Positions 1-5,591 of a stretch of 5,591 nucleotides of DNA are shown here, one piece after another; position 1 is the stretch's first letter, and every line of letters starts with the position of its first letter. Source of the stretch: Arsenophonus sp046530735 (GTDB lineage Bacteria; Pseudomonadota; Gammaproteobacteria; Enterobacterales; Enterobacteriaceae); assembly GCA_046530735.1 (NCBI GenBank), contig JBHEQV010000028.1, positions 1-5,591 of the forward strand, read 5' to 3'. A program made the position numbers and the translations under genes. The notes under the pieces are model-generated. The model worked only from the letters and a program-made list of their open reading frames with translations, searched no databases and was not told where the DNA came from.

Positions 1-629
1 AGGACATTTTAATAAAAAATAGAGAAAAAGCCAGAAATCCATTGTGGATTTATTTCATTATAAGTATTAGATATTCTTGTGATTCTGATGTAGTATTGAC
101 GCCTTTATAAGGAGCAAAAGTACAGTGAATATCTAAACGAAAAAGAGTTGGTGTTGTCATAGCAACGTTATCCAACTAGTTAATGAAGCCGAAGAGCAGT
201 ATATTTTGAGTATCTTGATGAATTATTAAATTAATCACCAAAAAAAGTATTATTCCTGCTATGCTAATAAATTAGAGTAGTTGTAACGGGTTTTTCGAAG
301 AAAAACAGTTTTAGTCAATAAAAGTTATGTGATAGAGCTGCTGAAAACAATCCAAAAGACTAGCCAGCGCTATAGGCGCTGATTTGTAGCGCGCAATGGT
401 AATAAATATTTCAGAAAAGATATGCAGAGGATGGATTGCCGACAAGATTAACGAGATATGCGGTTATGATTGATTAAGAAGAATATTTCCTATGACGCTA
501 CAGTCAAAAAAAACCAAAAAAGAGACTTTGGCTTCAACTATTGCCAACTGGCATGTTAACCATTGAACTATCGTCGGAAATCCTAGATAGCGTGTTGCAG
601 AAAAATAGCGATAGGCTGATCAGTTTTAG
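1..629 (+). other. Unidentified decayed region with coding-like fragments
   Basis: No open frame of useful length survives, but several short stretches on the plus strand read like protein rather than random AT-rich DNA. Around 120-165 one frame gives YLNEKELVL. Around 180-230 a second frame gives LVNEAEEQYILSILMNY. Between about 500 and 630 a frame gives LTIELSSEILDSVLQKNSDRLI, interrupted further upstream by stops. Switching between frames would join these into a polypeptide, which suggests one gene eroded by small indels. I could not match it to a family. A 6-bp GC-rich hairpin (CAGCGC, 5-nt loop, GCGCTG, positions 365-381) lies inside it with no T-run of terminator type. Given the phage-like remnants further right, an early phage gene is possible, but that is inference only. 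Confidence 0.3.
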
Positions 630-791
630 ATGAAATATAAACTTGAGTTAAATAAGATTCATACCGCTATTGATATGAGCAGTAATAATCTCAATAAGGG
701 CAGAGTTACCATTAATGCTAAAAAGTGGCATTATTTAAAAGAAATTAATGTAGGCAGTGAATATCAAAAGTCAAGACGACGGGTTAGCTGA
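630..791 (+). pseudogene. Short open frame, unidentified, probable gene fragment
   Basis: This frame opens at an ATG at 630 and closes at a TGA at 789-791, giving 53 residues rich in Lys, Asn and Arg, with a basic tail QKSRRR. The central part (KGRVTINAKKWHYLKEINVG) has the look of real protein. There is no good ribosome binding site before the ATG. Its last 35 bases overlap the start of the next open frame (757-1107), which lies in another frame, so the two may be halves of one gene split by an indel near 757-791. I do not recognise the family, and no function is proposed. Confidence 0.3.
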
Positions 792-1107
792 CAATGAAGC
801 ACGGAAAAGATTGATTAATGAAGTGCACGGGAAGAGCTTCCTATCTACATGGATAATAGTGATTGAACACGATGAGTCAACAATAAAATCACCTATATTA
901 GTGGTTAACTTAAATACAAAACGCTTAGAGTTGATGCGCTCTTATTTTCTAGCGATTTTTTGCAACTGGATAGAACGTTACAACCCGGTTTTGGGATGCA
1001 CAGACCAAAATGAATTGCTTGGGTGCACATCAAAAGAGGTTTATTGCTGTCGTCTCAGAATAAGTACTTTTAGCATCAGGAATTTTAATGAAAAAATACA
1101 AATGTAA
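757..1107 (+). pseudogene. Longest open frame in the window (116 codons), unidentified, probably a gene remnant
   Basis: The only stretch longer than 100 codons without a stop runs from a GTG at 757 to a TAA at 1105-1107. A frame of this length is somewhat unlikely by chance in DNA this AT-rich, so it may preserve part of an old gene. It should not be read as a functional protein: the GTG start has no spaced Shine-Dalgarno sequence, the preceding codon-like frame (630-791) runs into it in a different register, and the product has an odd composition with five cysteines in its second half (GCTDQNELLGC, YCC). The N-terminal part (LADNEARKRLINEVHGKSF) is the most protein-like. Around 1000-1090 another frame gives GAHQKRFIAVVSE and LLASGILMKKYK, so the true register may shift again before the end. 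No family recognised, no signal peptide or membrane segment evident. Confidence 0.35.
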
Positions 1108-1536
1108 ATAGATGGGGTAACTAGCGAAGATGTGATTTTATGAAATATTATTGTCTGTGAGTTAGGATTATGCTCTGACCTAAAATTGTGGTGTATCAGA
1201 ATAAAGAATCATCGTATGCCAATTATTTGCTGTCATTAATAAATTGATTTTAGTGTATTTATGAAGGTAAAACAGCATAAAACAAACAAAATTATGTATT
1301 AATATAATTAAAAAGATTTTTTAATGAAAAGACATAATCTAACACAATCAATCATCAATAGTATTTAAAAATGAGAAAATTATTCTTCCGGAAGGAAGAA
1401 TCACAGCTATTTTCTGCTGCTACCCACCATCTCTTCTTGGTAACAAAAAATTAATTCAGGCGATTGTAAGTGTACTGTTGTGTTGTTGCATGTATAAAAT
1501 AAGTTATTCTCATTTCTGGTGTATGGAGTTCCTTAG
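1108..1536. other. Gene-free AT-rich spacer
   Basis: No protein-like frame on either strand was recognised here. It contains A/T runs, a purely A/T inverted repeat near 1306-1325 (ATTAAAAA ... TTTTTTAAT), and the stronger hairpin listed separately at 1382-1401. The left terminal inverted repeat of the IS256-type element should lie in the right half of this stretch if the element was once complete, but I could not pick out a convincing pair with the right side. A TATAAA at 1493-1498 has no well-placed -35 partner. Confidence 0.5.
1382..1401. repeat. 8-bp stem, 4-nt loop hairpin (possible minus-strand terminator)
   Basis: ATTCTTCC (1382-1389), loop GGAA (1390-1393), GGAAGAAT (1394-1401) form a perfect hairpin. 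Read on the minus strand it is followed by AATTTTCTCATTTTT, a T-rich but interrupted tail, so it could be a weak intrinsic terminator for a former leftward gene. On the plus strand no T-run follows. It lies in a gene-free spacer. Confidence 0.35.
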
Positions 1537-2881
1537 ATGACAACGCTAATCCTCCTGCTAATTGATTTCATGAATAATGTAAACAACAGAGAGATGATAT
1601 GCCATGAAATTTATCCCTATACAGGTATCTATGAAACCAGATCACCCTATAATCTCTTGCATGAACTCATCCGTAATGCTGGCAGAGAGCTAATAGCGCC
1701 CACTCCTCGTTAAGGCTGAGGTAGAAGCTATTCTACGATAACGTGCTGAACGCCGATTTTTATCGACGAGTGTTATTCCAGTATCTATAACGGTTATTTG
1801 CGATAGCGAATCATATAGATGCGTATTTGTGATGTTGAGATTAAAATTACGAAGGTCAGGGGATCGTAGCAGAAACGGAATATTCTTCTAAAATTTCTTG
1901 CCTATTGTCTTATCTGAAATATGCAAAAGTGGAAAAGAGTTTCTCTCATGACTTGTATATGCGAAGCATTATCTACTGGTAATTTAACGAAAGCTCTATG
2001 GATTTTCTCGATGAAATCACACGATTTCTATGCTAGTACTCCCATCAGCAAACTGAAATATTAATGCCTTAAAGAGCGAAAGCAATAGGTGTCTGTGTAA
2101 TTTATCGATACTGTTACGTTTATTTTTGAGCGATGTTATATACCTTGCTTCTGTCAAGCAAGCTGATTATCTTTACATTACTCATTATTTATCTCATTGT
2201 GCATGAACGTAAGGAGCTCGTTGCACCCGAAGATGCTTATCAAGAATCAGAAGCGAACTGAACCGAACTTCTCAATTGACTGCGAACGCGTAGTTTAATC
2301 ATATCTCTAAAGATTTTTACGGGAGGGGGAATAGATGGGTGTGCCATTAGTTTATAGAATACAATAGTAAAGATATTCCTGGACATACATCACTAACGCT
2401 ATTAGCTATACAAAATAGCTAATATTCTGGCTTCACTCCCAAAAGGCATCCAACACCGAAAGTTAAAGTTTAGCTTTACGGAATAGGTTTGGATATAAAA
2501 CTAGCCGCGATGCCGCTAATAAATCCCTTGATGTCTTGTTGGGAAGGTTTTAGTGAAGTATCTTACAGAGATGAAGAAGCTAGAGAATAATCGAGAAGAA
2601 CTGTTGACATTCTATACCTTCCCGGCAGCGCATTGGGCGCCAATAAGAACCATCAATCTGATTAAATCAACTTTTATGAGATGAGGCTATGAAGCCAATA
2701 CGCGAAGAAGTTTAGTTTAAAAACAACCCTTTCAATGGTATTTAAGTTTCTTCCGTCTGCTCAGAAAAGCTGAAACTGGCTAAAGAGTGGGGATTTATGA
2801 CCTGTTGATTTATCCCATATAAACAATGTCTCATTTAAGGATGAGATGAACAGATTCATAAAACGTCAGAGTGGAAAGTAA
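1537..2881 (+). pseudogene. IS256/Mutator family transposase, inactivated but nearly full length
   Basis: This is a decayed DDE transposase of the IS256 (Mutator) family, which inserts and copies its own element. The 1345-base span would encode about 448 codons, normal for the family. From the ATG at 1537 the frame is open to a TAA at 1711 and ends in LLHELIRNAGRELIAPTPR, a typical N-terminal match. After a frameshift come VKAEVEAILR and RAERRFL, then YNGYLR, VEIKITKVR and RSRNGIFF, the family's N-terminal DNA-binding part. The first catalytic block YVYFWAD survives near 2115-2135 with Trp as a TGA stop and a base deleted at the Asp. RKELVAPEDAYQESEANW, YKIANILASLPKGIQ and REELLTFYTFPAAHW follow. 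The last block reads TINLIKSTF where the family has TTNPIESTF: the catalytic Glu codon is AAA (2664-2666). The C-terminus MVFKFLPSAQKS and NNVSFKDEMNRFI ends at the TAA at 2879-2881. At least five frameshifts and many stops make it dead. An alternative start is the ATG at 1570. Confidence 0.93.
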
Positions 2882-2910
2882 TCGTAACCTAATCGTCATA
2901 CACTAGATTT
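1537..2910 (+). mobile_element. Decayed IS256-family insertion sequence, ends not resolved
   Basis: The transposase pseudogene implies a former complete insertion sequence, but terminal inverted repeats and the usual short target duplication were not identified. The stretch CATACACTAGATTTATTATGG just after the transposase stop (about 2897-2917) vaguely resembles right ends of this family and is the best candidate boundary. The left end would be somewhere upstream of 1537. The coordinates given are therefore the transposase plus this tentative right end. No passenger gene is visible. Confidence 0.55.
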
Positions 2911-3546
2911 ATTATGGTCTTAACATATTATGCAAAGATGGACTGATGTCAGAATGGAGAGAGATAGCTCTACTGTTAAAGGTAAGAGCTGCTAGATGGC
3001 AATGGTTGATGGAGTCATGAAGTGTGCCCGTCAATCTTGATGAGGCTTTAATATTTTTATTGATGTGGTTTATGAACCCTATGAATTTCAACGTTGAGCT
3101 GATGAGTAAGATAAACATTTTCATCACATTCCTAATGAACAGAAAAGTGCAGTAGTGAGATTCAGATTAGATATGGATAAAACAGGAACAAAATTAAAAA
3201 ATAGAGAATTTTAAATAGAAGTAATATCTTGTTTAAATCTGCAATAGATACTAAATACGGTAAAAAGCAGAAAAGACTCAACAATCCATGGGAAAAGTAG
3301 CTTGATAGAATGCTACTAAAGATTGTGATTTATTGGTTTGCTAAAGAGCTTTTTGTGCCTCTGAGATATTTCTATGATTGATCTAATGTGGTTATAAAAG
3401 CCGATTCAACAGAAAAACACTTAAATGATCCTGTTTCATTTAAACAGCTATCATTGAAGAATGTGATATGTGAGCGTAATGAAATTGTGCTAAAAGTTGA
3501 AAACGATGACAGCGTTTTGTCCAAAAAGGAGCAACCTTTTAATTAA
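2907..3546 (+). pseudogene. RecT/Bet-like phage single-strand annealing protein, N-terminally truncated pseudogene
   Basis: Proteins of the RecT/Bet family anneal complementary single strands during phage recombination. The anchor is at 3289-3378 in one frame: PWEK, a stop (TAG 3298), LDRML, then a helix-like stretch with A-K and F, ending in YD. Lambda Bet has PWxxxxxRML, then A-R, F and YD at almost the same spacing. Upstream fragments fit the order of the family: MAMVDGVMK near 2996-3022 where Bet has VVGVDGW, and GFNIFIDVVYEPYEF (3044-3088) where Bet-like proteins have FDGIDF. A YGLN at 2913 matches Bet's YGLNP but sits about six residues too far from VDG. After the anchor, a TGA at 3379 is followed by 54 open codons to the TAA at 3544-3546. 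Several frameshifts separate the parts. About 55 N-terminal residues expected before YGLN are absent, and the transposase remnant occupies that place. The family call is moderate: the middle (HHIPNEQKSAVVRFRLDMDK) does not match strongly. Confidence 0.5.
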
Positions 3547-3581
3547 TTCAAAACTGGAAGAGTATTAATTATCATCGACAA

Positions 3582-3840
3582 TGTCACTTATGAAAAAATC
3601 TTCCTGAAATCGTTAAGGATTGCACTCTATTCTCCTCCAAGTTATCTGATGACAAGAAAATCATGATTCAAGAAAAATGATTATCTCTACTATAAAAAGA
3701 TAGAGAAGTCTGGATTGCAAAACTGGTAAACAGTGCAGTCGATGCTTGAAGATTTTCAAATCGTAAAATAATACACGGTTTTTGAGTCTTAGAAAGAGAT
3801 AAAGAGTTAGGTATGATTTTGAAAAAAAAAACGTATTAAA
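3582..3840 (+). pseudogene. Unidentified decayed frame downstream of the Bet-like remnant
   Basis: From about 3594 to 3840 one reading frame stays protein-like for some 80 codons although it is cut by stops at 3678, 3693, 3747 and 3783. Readable pieces are LPEIVKDCTLFSSKLSDDKK, VWIAKLVNSAVDA, RFSNRKIIHGF and VLERDKEL. The pieces share one register, which argues for a single ancient coding sequence hit mostly by substitutions. It lies in a different frame from the end of the Bet-like remnant, so it is either that protein's C-terminal part after a frameshift or the next gene of the same phage recombination cluster. It shows no match to lambda exonuclease or Gam that I can see. No function assigned. 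Confidence 0.4.
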
Positions 3841-3891
3841 TACCGATTTAGTCTGAGTTATTAAAATAAAAATACTTCTTAAATAAATTAA

Positions 3892-4686
3892 ATTACTAAA
3901 AAATTCACCACAACATCGTATGATTCGATGTTTAGGTAGTTTTGATTGGAAAAGGATAGTTAAAATTCATTTGATATCTAGCTTCCTGATGAGATTAGGC
4001 ACTGTGTAACTTTTATAATCTGACAGTAGAAATTCACCTCATTTATCAATAGCAAGATAAAAACTATCAGAGTGATATTCTCTATTCGGTGAATACCGAA
4101 TAAGAGAGGGGGGTTATCTACTTGTTGATAGAGTATCAGTCAAACCATGATAAGCTTCATAACATAGCGACTCTCATGCGTTATATAGCATTGCTTCTAT
4201 ACAGAACCATTTAGAATACGGGAGATAAAATTACTACTAGTTTTCCTATCCTTTTTTATTGTGGAGAATAAAGTCCCTAACCCTTACAGCACAAACTGGA
4301 TCAATTATTTTAGTGATATTAATAGCAGCTAAAAATATCTATATAAAATCGTTTAAGCTTGTTGATGTGATAACATTTAAGGACAGTAAGATTACGCAGC
4401 GTAGGCGAAGGCGTTATTAATGTTAATATAGAAATACATTTTCAGATGAAAAATGATCGAGTTACTCGATAGTATTTTTAAAAAAAATATAGGGGCCATT
4501 CATAAATATTAATCAAGTATACACTAAAAAGATATCAAACGAGATATATAAGAAGGGAAAATTAAAAGTAAAAACAAGTTTCCATAAAATAGCGCGCTAA
4601 ATTCTTGAATAAGGTGTTAAAAAGATATAGCAAAACTGTCAACTAGTCTCACTGATACTAAAATAACTAATCTGTTTAAAAATTAA
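3892..4686 (+). pseudogene. Rpn family (transposase_31, PD-(D/E)XK) recombination-promoting nuclease pseudogene
   Basis: Rpn proteins are PD-(D/E)XK endonucleases that promote RecA-independent recombination and are frequent in symbiont and enterobacterial genomes. The order of family blocks is complete. The start is probably the ATT at 3892, a decayed ATG, giving TKKFTTTSYDSMFR (family: PHDAVFKQFL). Then come IHLISSFLPDEIR, a C-F-x-L-x-VE-like stretch, and NYQSDILYSV (4062-4091) with the conserved Asp at 4074. YLLIEYQSNHDKL follows, with the catalytic-type Glu at 4131 and Gln at 4137, then MRYIALLLYR, FPILFYCGE, NPYSTNWINYFSD, KLVDVITF, and RQKDMIELLDSI after correcting indels. A C-terminal helix IAR-ILE-GVKKDIAKLSTSLTDTKI closes at a TAA at 4684-4686. 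There are many stops and frameshifts, for example TAG 3937 and TAA 4269, so it cannot be made. The 795-base length is somewhat below the usual 290-310 codons, suggesting a small internal loss near 4490-4550. Confidence 0.9.
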
Positions 4687-5032
4687 ATATTAAAAATGAT
4701 AGAATAAAAAGTTAAACATAAATTGCTATAAAAGATTTTACAGGAAGTGTATATCCAAGTAAAAAACCCTGCACTATAAAATATCTGGTTGATTATTAGG
4801 CAAAAAATAGGTAATAAACTCATTATTACAAAGTAGAAAATAGCAGCCTAAGAACAGAAAATTTCATAAATTAGTATATTTTAAGCTTATATTTTTACTG
4901 ATAATAAGCTATGCTAAATAAAATTAGTATCCAACAGGAGAAATGTGCTAAGAGGTAAAGGAAAAATGGGGTTATCGATAAGCGAGAATGCGTTTAATAG
5001 CCTTTTTAGGAAGAACTATTTGGTAGAAAATA
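4687..5032. other. AT-rich stretch without a recognisable gene
   Basis: This stretch has frequent stops in all frames that I read and no family motif. A 7-bp inverted repeat (AGCTTAT 4884-4890, ATAAGCT 4904-4910, 13-nt loop) is present, with no terminator tail. A 29-codon frame, ATG at 4966 to TAA at 5055, has a well-spaced AAAGG ahead of it but no recognisable product. If the next feature is a true P2-type ogr, the late-control gene D would be expected here on the same strand; I could not see it. Confidence 0.5.
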
Positions 5033-5185
5033 CTGATTCGCATATTTTTATCTAATTTAGGCGCATTTCGTTATGGCAAACCCGTTCAAGATAAACAGAA
5101 AAATCACCAAAGCTGATGTGAACGATAATCAGCAACGTTTATCACGACAAAATAAATAAACGCTACTGTAAATCCACTTTCTTAG
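5033..5185 (+). pseudogene. ogr: P2 Ogr/Delta-like zinc-finger late-gene activator, pseudogene
   Basis: Ogr of phage P2 is a roughly 72-residue zinc-finger protein that binds late promoters and recruits RNA polymerase. One frame from 5033 gives LIRIFLSNLGAFRYG, which lines up with the family start M-x-C-P-x-C-x-x-x-A-H-x-R-x-x-RY, with the two Cys codons changed to Ile and Ser. NHQ follows at the place of YHQ, and SATFITT (5129-5149) matches Ogr's second-finger segment CSATFITYES. Between HQ and ATF there are seven codons, as in Ogr, and the bases ATGTGAAC there would encode Asn-Val-Asn if shifted by one base. After it, AAACGCTAC-GTAAATCCA can be read as KRY-VNP with one base missing, compared with QRYIVKP. 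Stops at 5114, 5126 and 5153 and loss of all zinc-binding cysteines make it nonfunctional. The last about 20 residues are not seen. The match is short, so the call is moderate. Confidence 0.55.
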
Positions 5186-5204
5186 GCCAGCTAATATCCT
5201 GGCT
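5185..5204. repeat. Small inverted repeat after the ogr-like remnant
   Basis: GGCCAG (5185-5190) can pair with CTGGCT (5199-5204) across an 8-nt loop, allowing one G-U pair. It sits directly after the ogr-like remnant, where a terminator or the phage attachment region would be expected in a P2-type prophage. No T-run follows on either strand, so the role is unproven. Confidence 0.25.
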
Positions 5205-5335
5205 GATTGAGATATCGAGACAATTAAATTTGTATCAGATATTTCTTGCAAACCGTAAGTTTTTGCTTTTTCTCTTTAGTGCTGATCTTTAAATCAACAA
5301 CATCCTTATATGGATACAATGATTATTCTTTCCTA

Positions 5336-5545
5336 ATCCATCTTTTGTAGCCTTATTAATTCTGCATTAATTTCCACCTTTTTGGCATAGGTGAATAGAA
5401 TATCTATAATTCAGTTGGATAGTTTTGGAAGGTGGCACCCTCTGCGTTTTTCTGGTTAGTGTTGAACAGAACTTTAAAATATTGCTTCATCTAATTCAAT
5501 TAAATCATCAAGCAGTTGTTACTATCTTTCTGTAGTTATCCAGTA
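5336..5545 (-). pseudogene. Unidentified minus-strand gene remnant
   Basis: Read leftward from 5545, three frames in turn give a coherent protein: YWITTER, two stops, QLLDDLIELDEAIF; then a one-base shift and KVLFNTNQKNAEGATFQNYP (about 5478 down to 5412); then another shift and IDILFTYAKKVEINAELIRL (5407 down to about 5348). The pieces follow one another without gaps and are rich in acidic and leucine residues, suggesting a soluble helical protein. Small indels are the main damage. It probably extends leftward to about 5220 and may extend beyond the right edge of the window. I do not recognise the family. It converges with the ogr-like remnant, so it may be host DNA flanking a former prophage end, or another phage gene on the opposite strand. 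Confidence 0.45.
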
Positions 5546-5591
5546 TTTGTACGGGTAAAAACTTGCGGTGTTTGCACTAAATTTATAATTC

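Noticed and set aside
365..381. GC-rich 6-bp hairpin as an intrinsic terminator
   Set aside because: Only ATTTG follows the stem, and coding-like fragments run across the site; the T-run is too weak.
2912..3127. Minus-strand open frame of 71 codons
   Set aside because: It lies exactly opposite the plus-strand Bet-like remnant, has no ribosome binding site or recognisable family, and is best explained as its antisense shadow.
4080..4106. Hairpin CTCTATTCGGT / ACCGAATAAGAG
   Set aside because: It falls inside the Rpn pseudogene on the conserved DILYSV segment, and no T-run follows, so it is most simply chance pairing in former coding sequence.
4966..5055. 29-codon ORF (starts MGLSISENAF) with a well-placed AAAGG
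   Set aside because: It is too short to judge, overlaps the ogr-like frame in another register, and matches nothing I recognise; ribosome-binding-like purine runs are common in this AT-rich DNA.
5073..5159. 28-codon ORF (starts MANPFKINRK)
   Set aside because: It is in a different frame from the ogr-like match over the same bases, which has positional support from SATFITT and the RY/HQ spacing.
1..5591. tRNA, rRNA, CRISPR array, toxin-antitoxin pair or new defence system
   Set aside because: No cloverleaf, regularly spaced repeats or intact paired small genes were seen on reading; all recognisable genes are dead, so a functioning system is not supported.

Overview
The window holds no intact gene that I can support. 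It is AT-rich DNA in which every recognisable protein match is a decayed remnant, broken by in-frame stops, single-base frameshifts and lost catalytic or metal-binding residues. The contents are mobile and phage-type: an IS256/Mutator transposase, a RecT/Bet-like phage recombinase, an Rpn (transposase_31) nuclease and a P2 Ogr-like zinc-finger activator. Decay this uniform over 5.6 kb is typical of a host-restricted bacterium in early or middle genome reduction. The families point to Enterobacterales, for example insect symbionts of the Arsenophonus, Sodalis or Serratia symbiotica kind. The organism is inferred, not read from a marker gene.

Layout. Positions 1-629 carry short coding-like fragments, possibly an eroded + strand gene I cannot name. 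Positions 630-1107 carry two overlapping open frames that together look like another unidentified remnant. Positions 1108-1536 are AT-rich and gene-free, with a clean 8-bp hairpin at 1382-1401. Positions 1537-2881 are a nearly full-length but dead IS256-family transposase. Positions 2907-3546 read as a broken Bet/RecT single-strand annealing protein whose N-terminus is missing exactly where the transposase lies. Positions 3582-3840 are a further decayed + strand frame, either the recombinase C-terminus or the next gene. Positions 3892-4686 are a full-length Rpn pseudogene whose start codon is now ATT and whose last 21 codons are still clean. Positions 4687-5032 are AT-rich with no gene seen. 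Positions 5033-5185 look like an ogr remnant. Positions 5336-5545 hold a broken minus-strand gene I do not recognise.

The parts do not form a working system. The best reading is a graveyard of prophage and insertion-sequence DNA. Bet and Ogr would once have served phage recombination and late-gene activation. Rpn and IS256 are mobile or recombination-linked genes that multiply in symbiont genomes. I found no tRNA, rRNA, CRISPR array or convincing origin. Family assignments come from remembered consensus motifs and were not checked by any search.
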